Assembly: GCF_030681155.1 (NCBI RefSeq)
Contig: NZ_JAUXXE010000003.1
Location: forward strand, 1-59,767
DNA from: Phenylobacterium sp.
GTDB taxonomy: Bacteria > Pseudomonadota > Alphaproteobacteria > Caulobacterales > Caulobacteraceae
DNA length: 59,767 bases
Reading direction: 5' to 3'
Shown: piece after piece, positions 32,837 through 41,198 of the stretch
Position numbering within the stretch: position 1 is the stretch's first letter
Layout of the letters: each line of letters opens with the position of its first letter
The notes under the pieces: generated by a model
Databases searched by the model: none
Told to the model about the DNA's origin: nothing
The model's input: only the letters and a program-made list of their open reading frames with translations
Translations under genes and position numbers: made by a program

Positions 32837-33439
32837 GTGAGTGTCTTTCAAGCAAAATTTCGCGCACGTCCGATGACGCGTGAGATCTAAATGTCGGAGA
32901 GGATCTTGGTAGGCCCGGAGCTCAATCCTAAGATCAAGCGTGGAGAGCAACCGAAGCCAAAGCGCATGTCGATGATTGATCATCTCATGCCCGCTCGTTG
33001 AATGCTATCGAAAACTACTCAAGATCGCTGCAGAGCAAACGGGATCTATGTGGGGGGAGCGGAAAAGTAGCGCGCCCGTAAGGGCTCTGGCATTTATCCT
33101 GGAACGTCGAACGCTCACCCAGCTATTTCAGTCCGTACTCGAAGAGGCCGAGGCAAAGGACGTTCCGTGAACAGGACGAGGAGGCAGTTTTCCAGTGAGA
33201 ATGACCGCTCCAAAGAGCCAAGCTTCCGAGAGAACCGCAATGAGCCCAACGCGGTCATTGCGGTCTTCGGCGGGTTCGATGACCAGAAGCCGACCCTCCG
33301 ATGGTGGAGCCCATCGTGGACTCTTGGCATAGTCGCCGGCGACACTTGCCCGACGTCCGGGCCGCCCTCCCCCTTGCCCTTTGCGTAAATCCAAGCCCAA
33401 CTGCAGGCCGTCGCGGGGGCGATAGAAGGACAATCTGAC
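32837..33439. other. 603-bp gap, AT-richer, no supported gene
   Basis: The part next to cspA (32837 to about 33000) is probably its 5' leader and promoter. A 64-codon plus-strand frame at 32976-33170 ends in LERRTLTQLFQSVLEEAEAKDVP-like helix but has no ribosome site. A minus-strand frame covering 33128-33370 has a protein-like stretch (LLVIEPAEDRNDRVGLIAVLSEAW, core IAVLSEAWLFGAV) but no convincing start. Composition differs from flanks, suggesting acquired or decayed DNA. Confidence 0.5.
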
Positions 33440-33841
33440 ATGGGCGCCGTCACATCCGGCCACGCTGCGGCGTTGTGGGTCGGTCTGCATCTGCTGCTAT
33501 TGTTGGTGCTGTCGCTGCTGGTGGTGCGTCAACGCCAGCGTCACAAGGTGGCGCTGGGCGACGGCGGGGTGCCGGAACTGGCGCAGGCGATCCGCGCCTT
33601 TGGCAACGCCACGGAATATGTACCGGCCGCCATGGTCGGGATCGCCGTGCTGGCCCTGGTCGAGGCGCCGCCGCTGGCTATCCACCTGACCGGACTGTTC
33701 CTGTTCACCGGCCGGCTGCTGCACGGATTTGGCCTGTCGCGCAGCGGCGGAGCCTCGTTCGCCCGCGCCATCGGCATCACCCTGACCTGGCTCGCCTATG
33801 TGTTCGCCAGCGTCGCGCTGCTGTTCTACGCGATTGCATAA
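33440..33841 (+). CDS. MAPEG-family membrane protein
   Basis: A 133-residue inner-membrane protein with four helices, of the MAPEG family (eicosanoid and glutathione metabolism; bacterial members include glutathione transferase-like YecN). The motif FGNATEYVPAAM near residues 54-65 holds the family E-Y-x-P pattern, and FTGRLLHGFGLSR is typical of the third and fourth helices. Activity is not provable here; gshA and a gamma-glutamyltransferase elsewhere in the window show glutathione is made. AAGGAC precedes ATG 33440. pmbA begins 28 bases downstream, so a shared transcript is likely. Confidence 0.88.
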   Translation: MGAVTSGHAAALWVGLHLLLLLVLSLLVVRQRQRHKVALGDGGVPELAQAIRAFGNATEYVPAAMVGIAVLALVEAPPLAIHLTGLFLFTGRLLHGFGLSRSGGASFARAIGITLTWLAYVFASVALLFYAIA

Positions 33842-33869
33842 GCTTGCCGCGAGCCACGCATCCCGCCAT

Positions 33870-35210
33870 ATGGCCAGCATGGAAGAGAGCCTCTTAGCCG
33901 ATGTCGTCGCCGCCGCGCTGAAAGCCGGGGCCGACGCCGCTGAAGCCGTGGGCGCCGAACGGCGCGCGCTCGGGATCAATGTCCGCCTCGGCGAACTGGA
34001 GGAAGTGGAGCGCGAGGAAAGCCGCGATCTCGGCATCCGGGTCTTCGTCGGGCAGCGACAGGCGACCGTGTCCGGCTCCGACATCTCCCCCGAAGCCCGC
34101 GCCAAGCTGGTCGAGCGCGCGGTGGCGATGGCCAGGCTCGCGCCCGAGGATCCCTATGCCGCCCTCGCCCCCAAGGACCGACTGGCCCAGGGCCCGGTCG
34201 CCGATCTCGACCTCTACGACCCGACCGAGCCTTCGCCGGAATCGCTGGAAGAAATCGCCCGCGTGGCCGAGGACGCCGCCCGCGCCATGCCGCGCATCAC
34301 CAATTCCGAGGGTGGATCGGCGTCGAACTCGTCCACCCATTGGCGCCTGGTCACCTCGGACGGCTTCTCGGGCGTCTATCGCGCGTCGGGCTTCTCGGTC
34401 GGCGCTTCTGTCGTCGCCGGCGACGGCGAGGCGATGGAGAGCGGCTATGACGGCCGGTCCACGCGCTACCACGCCGACCTGCCGGACGCGCACGCCATCG
34501 GCCAGGAAGCTGGCCGCCGCGCCGCCGCCCGGCTGGGCGCGCGCAAGATCGACTCCACCACCGCCGCGGTGATCTTCGAGAACCGCTCGGCCATGTCTTT
34601 GATCAGCCCGCTGATCGGGGCCATCGCCGGCCCGTCGATCGCGCGGGGCACATCGTTCCTGAAGGACAAGCTGCACCAGCAGATCTTCGCCAAGGGCGTG
34701 AACATCACCGACAATCCGCACAAGATCCGCGGGCTGGGCTCCTCGCCCTTCGACGACGAGGGCGTCGCCAACCGCGCCTGGTCGCTGATCGAGGACGGCG
34801 TGCTGACCACCTGGATCATGAATTCGTCGTCCGCCAGGCAGCTTGGCCTGGAAACCACCGGCCACGCCTCGCGCGGCCTGGCTGGCGCGCCAGGCGTCTC
34901 GACCACCAACCTGACGCTGGAAGCCGGAACCCGCAGCCAAGCCGAGCTAATGGCCGATGCTGGCCAGGGCCTGCTCATCACCTCGATGTTCGGCCCATCG
35001 CTGAACGGCAACACCGGCGACTGGTCGGTGGGCTGCGCGGGCTTCTGGTTCGAGAACGGCGAACTGGCCTATCCGGTCGCCGAGATCACCGTCGCCGGCA
35101 ACCTGATCGACATCTACGGCCGCCTTGTCCCCGGATCGGATCTCGAATTCCGCGGCTCGGCGAACTCGCCATCGTTGCTGGTCGACGGCCTGGCCATCGC
35201 CGGGCGCTGA
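33870..35210 (+). CDS. pmbA: TldE/PmbA, partner subunit of the TldD protease
   Basis: A 446-residue PmbA/TldE protein. It shares the TldD fold but lacks the HExxxH zinc site, and pairs with TldD (1608-3038) to form the active cytoplasmic protease. Family segments include GIRVFVGQRQATVSGSD, RITNSEGGSAS, VIFENRSAMSLISPL and GNTGDWSVGCAGFW. Two in-frame ATGs, 33870 and 33879, are possible starts. The stop overlaps the cysQ start (TGATG 35207-35211), and DUF4170 follows; this trio is a recurrent alphaproteobacterial arrangement as I recall it. Confidence 0.95.
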   Translation: MASMEESLLADVVAAALKAGADAAEAVGAERRALGINVRLGELEEVEREESRDLGIRVFVGQRQATVSGSDISPEARAKLVERAVAMARLAPEDPYAALAPKDRLAQGPVADLDLYDPTEPSPESLEEIARVAEDAARAMPRITNSEGGSASNSSTHWRLVTSDGFSGVYRASGFSVGASVVAGDGEAMESGYDGRSTRYHADLPDAHAIGQEAGRRAAARLGARKIDSTTAAVIFENRSAMSLISPLIGAIAGPSIARGTSFLKDKLHQQIFAKGVNITDNPHKIRGLGSSPFDDEGVANRAWSLIEDGVLTTWIMNSSSARQLGLETTGHASRGLAGAPGVSTTNLTLEAGTRSQAELMADAGQGLLITSMFGPSLNGNTGDWSVGCAGFWFENGELAYPVAEITVAGNLIDIYGRLVPGSDLEFRGSANSPSLLVDGLAIAGR

Positions 35211-36004
35211 TGCAGGACTGGGCCGCCGACCTTCAACTCATCATCGACGCAGCCCGCGAGGCCGGGGCGCTGGCGCAACAACTGCGCCGCGATGGCCTGG
35301 ATGTTCAGTACAAGGAAGGCGACTCGCCGGTCACCAACGCCGACCTCGCGACCGACGCCCTCATCAAGACCCGGCTGACCACCGCGCGGCCCGACTATGG
35401 CTGGCTGTCGGAGGAGACAGCCGACAATCCGTCGCGTCGCAATCACCGCCGGCTGTTCGTGGTCGATCCCATCGACGGCACCCGCGCCTTCATCAAGGAC
35501 CGGCCCTGGTGGGCGGTATCCATTGCGGTGGTCGAGGACGACCAGCCGGTGTCCGGCGTGGTCTTTGCGCCCGACGTGGACGAAACCTACACGGCCACCG
35601 CAGGCGGCGGCGCCTGGTTGAACGGAGCGGCGATCCGCGCCTCGCAGCGCGACCTGGTCGAAGGCTGCGGGATGGTCGGCGACAGCCGCATGTTCAGTCA
35701 CCCCGCCTGGCCCACGCCATGGCCCGATATGCGGATCGAGGCTCGGAATTCCACCGCCTACCGGCTCTGCGCGATTGCTTCGGGCACCTTCGACGCGACC
35801 CTGGCCCTGGTTCCGAAGTTCGATTGGGATCTAGCTGCGGCGGATCTGATCGCCAGAGAGGCAGGCGCCTTCGTCGGCGACCATCTTGGTCGCCCATTCG
35901 CCTATAATGGCCCCAAACCGGCGCAACCGAGCCTAGTATGTGCGGCGCCGCGTCTCGCCCCATTGATCCTGGAGCGGGTCCGGCATATTGCCCTAATGAA
36001 CTGA
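35210..36004 (+). CDS. cysQ: 3'(2'),5'-bisphosphate nucleotidase, inositol monophosphatase family
   Basis: CysQ removes the 3'-phosphate from PAP, a by-product of sulfate assimilation and holo-ACP synthase reactions, at the cytoplasmic membrane. The 264-residue protein has the metal-binding motifs: SEETADN, VVDPIDGTRAFIK (DPxDGT) and WDLAAADLIAREAG (WDxAA). Inositol monophosphatases share these, so substrate preference is not certain; the overall pattern is closer to CysQ than to SuhB. Translation is coupled to pmbA. Confidence 0.9.
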   Translation: MQDWAADLQLIIDAAREAGALAQQLRRDGLDVQYKEGDSPVTNADLATDALIKTRLTTARPDYGWLSEETADNPSRRNHRRLFVVDPIDGTRAFIKDRPWWAVSIAVVEDDQPVSGVVFAPDVDETYTATAGGGAWLNGAAIRASQRDLVEGCGMVGDSRMFSHPAWPTPWPDMRIEARNSTAYRLCAIASGTFDATLALVPKFDWDLAAADLIAREAGAFVGDHLGRPFAYNGPKPAQPSLVCAAPRLAPLILERVRHIALMN

Positions 36005-36021
36005 GCAATTTGGGGAATACC

Positions 36022-36258
36022 ATGCCCGAGAAACAGCTTCTGCATCTCGTGATCGGCGGCGAACTTGAGGATCTGGAGCACAACCAGTTCCGCGACCTCT
36101 CAAAGATCGACTTGGTTGGCGCCTATGCCAGCCACGGCGAAGCCCTGGCCGCCTGGCGGCAGAAGGCCCAGGCCACGGTAGACAATGCGTTGATGCGCTA
36201 CTTCATCATCCACGCCCACAAGCTGCTCGATCCGGGCAAGGACCCGCAGCAGGGCTGA
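36022..36258 (+). CDS. DUF4170 protein
   Basis: A 78-residue soluble protein of the DUF4170 family, known only from alphaproteobacteria and of unknown function. Family features: QLLHLVIGGEL near the start, VGAYASHGEALAAWRQKAQATVD in the centre (core GAYASHGEALAAW) and RYFIIHAHKLLDP at the end. ATG 36022 has GGGGAA six bases upstream. It follows cysQ by 17 bases in the same direction and probably shares its transcript. Confidence 0.9.
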   Translation: MPEKQLLHLVIGGELEDLEHNQFRDLSKIDLVGAYASHGEALAAWRQKAQATVDNALMRYFIIHAHKLLDPGKDPQQG

Positions 36259-36296
36259 TATCGGCGGGGCGCGGCAAGTTAGCGCCGCTACGCGCC

Positions 36297-36374
36297 GCCC
36301 CCTCACCTAGCCTCTCCCGAGGGAGAGGAATATTTCTTCTCCTCTCCCCGCCGGGGAGAGGTTGGGTGAGGGGC
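36297..36374. repeat. REP-like palindromic element
   Basis: Two imperfect 22-base arms (36297-36318 and 36353-36374; GCCCCTCACC at the outer ends, CTCTCCC inside) surround a second CTCTCCC/GGGAGAG pair and an AT-rich centre (GGAATATTTCTTC). The layout matches widespread proteobacterial interspersed palindromes. Only one copy was noticed in this window. It lies between the convergent DUF4170 and phosphatase genes. Confidence 0.75.
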
Positions 36375-36399
36375 GAGCCTCACCGTCGCGGGGCGTCGC

Positions 36400-37065
36400 C
36401 TATTCCCGCTTGAGAATGCCCTCGGTCAGCAACCGGCCCCACATCTGGGCGCGGAAGTCGGCCTTGATCGCGGCCTCGTCATAGGCGTCGCTGTCGACCC
36501 ATTCCAGGAAGCTCTGGCCCTTGGGTTCGCCCTCTGCGAGGTAGCGCTCGAAGGTGTAGTCCAACACCCCGGTCTTGCCTTGCTTCACATGCAGATAACG
36601 GATGTGAAGCTGCTCCAGGGCCTCGCGGATCGGCAGGCCCTTGCGGAAGTGCATGTAGAAAACGCTCATGATGCCCGCCCGGTCCGCGCCGGACTTGCAA
36701 TGCATCAGGGCCGGATACTCGATCGTCTCGAACAGTTCCTTGGCCCCGTGAACCCGGGCGCGGCTCGGCACCTCGCGCGAGGTGATGGTGAAGTCCACCA
36801 TCTTCAAGCCCAGGCGTTCGCAGGCGTCCTTCTCCAGCGCGTGGAAGCTGGCGTCGAACCCGCCGCGCAGGTTGATCACTGTCTTGATGCCGCGCTTCTT
36901 CCACTCGGCCAGTTGATGCGGCCAGGGCTGGTTGGTTCGCACCAGCTCGTCACTGATCCAGTGTGCGTTGGAAAAGCCCAGGCGCAGATAGGCGTGATCC
37001 TTCCAGAGATAATCCAGATAGGTCGAGGTGCGCCCCTTGGGCGTGGATAGGTCGAAATCGGCCAA
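36400..37065 (-). CDS. Protein tyrosine/dual-specificity phosphatase
   Basis: A 221-residue cysteine phosphatase. The P-loop HCKSGADRA has the C-x5-R signature, with catalytic Cys123 and Arg129, preceded by the general-acid region around residue 93-100 (DFTITSREVP). TTG 37065 is the start, with AGGAAG six bases upstream. Substrates are unknown; related proteins act on phosphotyrosine, phosphoinositides or nucleotides. Its place beside the lipid A export genes may mean a role in envelope polysaccharide control, but the gene reads away from that cluster. Confidence 0.88.
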   Translation of the reverse strand: MADFDLSTPKGRTSTYLDYLWKDHAYLRLGFSNAHWISDELVRTNQPWPHQLAEWKKRGIKTVINLRGGFDASFHALEKDACERLGLKMVDFTITSREVPSRARVHGAKELFETIEYPALMHCKSGADRAGIMSVFYMHFRKGLPIREALEQLHIRYLHVKQGKTGVLDYTFERYLAEGEPKGQSFLEWVDSDAYDEAAIKADFRAQMWGRLLTEGILKRE

Positions 37066-37132
37066 GAGGGCTTCCTGTGTGAAGCGCCCTAGATATGCGT
37101 TTCGGTCGTCCGGCGGAAGCCAGCCGCGTCGA

Positions 37133-37567
37133 TCAGTTCCCCGGCGTCATCTTCGCTGTGAACGAACGAGCCTTTCCGCTCCGAGGATCGAGCTGGCAGG
37201 CGAAGCTGAACTCCGTCCAATTGGCGCCCGATCGCACTTGGCCAGTCCCGACCAGGCTCTTGTTGCTGACCAGGGTGAGGGTCGCCGGATCGTTGGTCCC
37301 CAGGAACACCCGGTCGGCGCCGGGGATCTGCTTCTTCAGCGCGCTTAGGGCGGCGAGGCGGCAGATCACCTCCGCCACCTTCTTGGCGTTGGTCATGCTC
37401 GAGGCGAGCGCGCGTTCTTCGGGACGCTCCAGCTTGGCGATGGCCTTGGACACCACCTTGGTCTGCGCGGCAGACAGGGACGGCTCGCCGGGCGTCGCCG
37501 ACTGGGCCGTCAGCGGCGTGATCATCAACAGCATCGTCGCGCCCAACGCCCGCATCGCACCCACCAT
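37133..37567 (-). CDS. Exported hypothetical protein, DUF930-like
   Basis: A 144-residue protein with a signal peptide ending near TAQSA (residue about 24). The mature part has two cysteines (EVICRL and FACQL) and a repeated beta pattern (VFLGTNDPATLTLVSNKSLVG, NWTEFSFACQLD) that recalls DUF930 periplasmic proteins. The family is not certain. GGGAG seven bases before ATG 37567 supports the start. It diverges from the ABC exporter gene at 37708. Confidence 0.65.
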   Translation of the reverse strand: MVGAMRALGATMLLMITPLTAQSATPGEPSLSAAQTKVVSKAIAKLERPEERALASSMTNAKKVAEVICRLAALSALKKQIPGADRVFLGTNDPATLTLVSNKSLVGTGQVRSGANWTEFSFACQLDPRSGKARSFTAKMTPGN

Positions 37568-37707
37568 TCGCCGTCTCCCGTTCTATTCAGCGTGAGCCTA
37601 CACCTTGGCGGCGGCCAGGCGTCCTCACAGCTTGTTTCGCGGTACGCAGGGTCGCCCCCCAAGACGTCGTCTTGACTTCGCCGCCCTGACAGCCGACGCC
37701 AGGACCG

Positions 37708-39480
37708 ATGAGCGAGCCCGCCGCAGAACTCTCCACCCGCGCCGTAATCGGCCGGATCGCGCGCGTCTATATGAGGCCGCGCTGGAAGGGCTGGACCGTG
37801 GCGATGATCGCCGCCGTCTGCGTCGCCTATCTCAGCGCCAGCCTGATCCAGATTCTGGAACCGGCGATCAACGACCTGTTGGTCAACCACAAGCCCGGAA
37901 CACTGCTGGCCGTGCCGCTGACCATCGCCGGCCTCGCCCTCGCGCGCGGCCTGGCCCAGGTGATCCAGGCGACCCAAGTCAACCGCATCGGCAACGAAGT
38001 TGTCGGCCAGGTCCAGGTCCAGCTGTTCGGCAAGCTGGTCCGCGCCGACCTGGCCCGGCTGCGCGCCAGCCACTCTGGATCCTTCGTGTCCTCGGTGCTC
38101 TACGACGCCGGCCTGATCCGGGAGGCCGCGACCTCAGGCGTCATCAACTACACCCAGCACCTGCTGACGGTGATCGGCGCCATCATCGTGATGGTCGGCA
38201 ACGACGCCATGCTGTCCCTTACCCTGTTGGTCGCCGCCCCGCTCTCGACCTGGGTGATGCGCCGGTTCTCCAAGCGCACCGTCAAGGCCACCAAGGGCGC
38301 GATGGTCGAAACCTCGGCGCTGTCGACCGCGATCATGGAAAGCCTGGACGGCGTCCGGGTCGTGAAGATCGAGAACCGCGAGGCCTACGAGGAACAGCGC
38401 GTCGCCGAGGTGGTGAAGCGTCGCCAAAAGCATCTGGTCAAGGGCGCCAACGCCCGCGCCCGCGCCGCACCGGCGACCGAGACCCTGATGACGCTGATCA
38501 CCGCCGGCGTCATCGCCTACGCCGGCTGGCGCTCGCAGTCGGGCGGAATGAACGTCGGCGCCTTCGTCGCCTTCATCGGCGCCCTTGGCCTGGCCTCGCA
38601 GTCGCTGCGCCAGCTCGCCAACCTGCAGACCGTGATGGCCGAGGGCTTTTCCGCAGCCCGCCGCCTGTTCGCCGACCTGGACGTTGAGCCGGAGATCCGC
38701 GAACGGCCCGGCGCGAAGGAACTGCCCCGCGGCGAGGCGACCATTCGCTTCAACGATGTCGGTTTCACCTACGGCGCGGACGGCCCGCCGGCGCTGCAGG
38801 GCGTCACCTTCGAAGTGCATCGCGGCGAGACGGTCGCGCTGGTCGGCCCGTCCGGCGGCGGCAAGAGCACCATCCTGAACCTGATCCCACGCTTCTACGA
38901 CGCCACCACCGGCGCGGTGACCATCGACGGGACCGACGTTCGCGACGTGACGCTGGCCTCGCTGCGTCACCAGATCGCCCTGGTGACCCAGGAGCCTTTC
39001 CTGTTCGACGAAACGATCCGCGCAAACATCGCCTATGGGCGGCCAGACGCCTCTGACGCCGAAATCATCGAGGCCGCCAAGGCCGCCGCCGCGCACGAAT
39101 TTATCGAGGCCCTGCCCGATGGCTACGCCACCCTTGTCGGCGAGGCCGGCGCCCGACTATCGGGCGGGCACCGCCAGCGCATCGCCATCGCGCGGGCCTT
39201 CCTGAAGGATGCGCCGATCCTGCTGCTGGACGAAGCCACCAGCGCGCTCGACACCGAGAGCGAAGCCCAAGTGCAGATCGCTTTGTCGCGGCTGATGGCC
39301 GGCCGCACGACGATCCTGATCGCCCATCGGCTGTCGACGGTTCGGGGCGCCGACCGCATCTACGTCATCGAAAAAGGCCGCGTCGTGGAGACCGGCGATC
39401 ACGACTCCCTCGTCGAAAAGGGCGGCCTCTATGCCCGCCTGGCCAAGAGCCAGGATCTCGAGGCGGAGCCCGCCGCTTGA
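37708..39480 (+). CDS. msbA: MsbA-like lipid A/phospholipid exporter (ABC)
   Basis: A 590-residue ABC half-transporter that forms a homodimer and flips core-lipid A across the inner membrane. Six membrane helices precede an ATPase domain with Walker A GPSGGGKST, signature LSGGHRQRIAIARA (His in place of the common Glu/Gln) and Walker B ILLLDEATSALD. Functional assignment rests on synteny: the next genes are DUF374, kdtA and lpxK. It is less like the tandem exporters at 13-17 kb. TTGA overlap with the DUF374 gene. Confidence 0.88.
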   Translation: MSEPAAELSTRAVIGRIARVYMRPRWKGWTVAMIAAVCVAYLSASLIQILEPAINDLLVNHKPGTLLAVPLTIAGLALARGLAQVIQATQVNRIGNEVVGQVQVQLFGKLVRADLARLRASHSGSFVSSVLYDAGLIREAATSGVINYTQHLLTVIGAIIVMVGNDAMLSLTLLVAAPLSTWVMRRFSKRTVKATKGAMVETSALSTAIMESLDGVRVVKIENREAYEEQRVAEVVKRRQKHLVKGANARARAAPATETLMTLITAGVIAYAGWRSQSGGMNVGAFVAFIGALGLASQSLRQLANLQTVMAEGFSAARRLFADLDVEPEIRERPGAKELPRGEATIRFNDVGFTYGADGPPALQGVTFEVHRGETVALVGPSGGGKSTILNLIPRFYDATTGAVTIDGTDVRDVTLASLRHQIALVTQEPFLFDETIRANIAYGRPDASDAEIIEAAKAAAAHEFIEALPDGYATLVGEAGARLSGGHRQRIAIARAFLKDAPILLLDEATSALDTESEAQVQIALSRLMAGRTTILIAHRLSTVRGADRIYVIEKGRVVETGDHDSLVEKGGLYARLAKSQDLEAEPAA

Positions 39481-40196
39481 AGAAACTGCTGAGAAACCCT
39501 GGGGTCCAGGCGGTCCTCGGCTGGGTGTTATGGGCCTATCTGGCGCTCACGCGCCGCACCCGTCGCTGGCGTCATGAGAACGTCGCCTGCGTGGAGCCCG
39601 TGCTGAACGCAGAGGTCCCGGCCATCGGCCTGTTCTGGCATGGGCGCATCCCGATCTGCCTGGGCCTGGCCGAGATCTGGTGGCGGCGCTCGAAGCTCCG
39701 CTGCATGGTCTCGCCCTCGTCAGATGGAGAGTTCGTCGCCCAGGCCCTGGCGCGCGCTGGCTTTCCGGCCATTCGCACCTCCTCGGCCAAGAAGGGCGAC
39801 TCAGCCAAGGCGCGCGCCGCCCTGGCTGCGATCCGCGAGGCCATCGCCTGGGTGAAGGACGGCGGCGTGTTGATCGTGACGCCTGACGGTCCTCGGGGCC
39901 CGAACGAGGTGATCGCGCCAGGCGCACTGCAGATCGCCAAGCGCACCGGCGCGCCCATCTATCTGATGGGAGTGGCGGTCTCTCCAGTGAGCGTCCTGGA
40001 CACCTGGGACAAGGTGAAGATCGGCTGGCCGTTCGGACGCGGGGCCACGGTGTGGGACGGCCCGTTCTATGTTCCCACCGACGCAGATGACGAAATGATC
40101 GCCCGGCTGGTGGTGGACCTGTCGGCGAAGCTGACCGCGGTCAACCGGCGAGCCGACGCCCTGGTCGGCCACGTTGATCCCGCCGCCGGGCAGTGA
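39477..40196 (+). CDS. DUF374 lysophospholipid acyltransferase-like protein
   Basis: A 239-residue protein of the DUF374 family, a branch of the LPLAT acyltransferases. Family motifs: GLFWHGRIP (near residue 49-57), MVSPSSDGEFVA with the IRTSSAKKG segment, and VTPDGPRGPNEVIAPGALQIAKRTG (core TPDGPRGP). A single membrane helix is near the N-terminus. In many alphaproteobacteria it sits between msbA and kdtA, suggesting a role in lipid A acylation, though the reaction is not established. TTG 39477 overlaps the msbA TGA. Confidence 0.88.
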   Translation: MKKLLRNPGVQAVLGWVLWAYLALTRRTRRWRHENVACVEPVLNAEVPAIGLFWHGRIPICLGLAEIWWRRSKLRCMVSPSSDGEFVAQALARAGFPAIRTSSAKKGDSAKARAALAAIREAIAWVKDGGVLIVTPDGPRGPNEVIAPGALQIAKRTGAPIYLMGVAVSPVSVLDTWDKVKIGWPFGRGATVWDGPFYVPTDADDEMIARLVVDLSAKLTAVNRRADALVGHVDPAAGQ

Positions 40197-41191
40197 CACA
40201 TAGGGTCATGGGCCAAGGCGAACACCATCACGGGCACGAGCATGATCACGATCATGGCGCGCACGCGCACGGCGCATCGCATGCCCACGCGCACGGACCA
40301 GGCGGTCACAGCCACGCCCCCAAGGATTTCGGCCGCGCCTTCGCCATCGGCGTAGGGCTGAACTTCGCCTTCGTACTGGTCGAGGCCGGGATCGGCCTTT
40401 GGTCGGGCTCGCTGGCGCTGATCGCCGACGCCGGCCACAATCTGTCGGACGTGCTTAGCCTGTTGTTGGCCTGGGGCGCGACGATCCTGGCGAAGTCGGC
40501 GCCGACCTCGCGGCGGACCTATGGCCTGCGCAAGGCAACCATCCTCGCCTCCCTGGCCAACGCCGTGCTGCTGCTGGTGGCCGTCGGGGTGATCGTCTCC
40601 GAGGCGATCCACCGGTTCAGCGAACCGGCCCCCATCGCCACCATGCCAGTCATGATCGTCGCCGCCATCGGCGTGGTGATCAACACCGCCACGGCGCTGA
40701 TGTTCATGAAGGGCCACGAGGACCTGAACATCCGCGGCGCCTTCCTGCACATGGCCGCTGACGCCGCAGTTTCGCTGGCCGTGGTGATCGGCGCGGGGCT
40801 CATCGCCCTGACCAGTCTCTACTGGATCGACCCGGCGCTCAGCCTGCTGATCGCCGCGGTCATCGTCATCGGCACCTGGGGCCTGCTGCGCGACTCCGTC
40901 GACCTGGTCCTCGACGCCGCGCCTAAGGGCATGGATGTCGAGGCCGTGCGCGCCTGGCTGTTGACCCGGCCGGGCGTGACCGAGGTCCACGACCTGCACA
41001 TCTGGGCCATGAGCACCACGGAAGTCGCCCTGACCGCCCACCTGACTCGACCGTCCAATGACGATGGCGACGCCTTCCTGCACGCGACTTGTGACGGCCT
41101 GGCCTCCAAATTCTCGATTGGCCACGCCACCCTGCAGATCGAGGTGGGCGAGGCGGGACCCTGCCGGCTCGCTCACGCTCACGCGATCTGA
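40193..41191 (+). CDS. Cation diffusion facilitator (CDF) zinc/divalent metal efflux transporter
   Basis: A 332-residue inner-membrane antiporter of the CzcD/ZitB kind. A His-rich N-terminal tail (about 17 His within residues 9-45) precedes six helices; the transport-site motifs HNLSD (second helix) and HMAADAAVS (fifth helix) show the HxxxD pairs expected for zinc. A cytoplasmic ferredoxin-like domain (VHDLHIWAMSTTEVALTAHL) follows. GTG 40193 overlaps the DUF374 stop (GTGA); ATG 40208 is the alternative. Its presence between DUF374 and kdtA is unusual. Confidence 0.92.
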   Translation: MTHRVMGQGEHHHGHEHDHDHGAHAHGASHAHAHGPGGHSHAPKDFGRAFAIGVGLNFAFVLVEAGIGLWSGSLALIADAGHNLSDVLSLLLAWGATILAKSAPTSRRTYGLRKATILASLANAVLLLVAVGVIVSEAIHRFSEPAPIATMPVMIVAAIGVVINTATALMFMKGHEDLNIRGAFLHMAADAAVSLAVVIGAGLIALTSLYWIDPALSLLIAAVIVIGTWGLLRDSVDLVLDAAPKGMDVEAVRAWLLTRPGVTEVHDLHIWAMSTTEVALTAHLTRPSNDDGDAFLHATCDGLASKFSIGHATLQIEVGEAGPCRLAHAHAI

Positions 41192-41198
41192 GCCGCCG

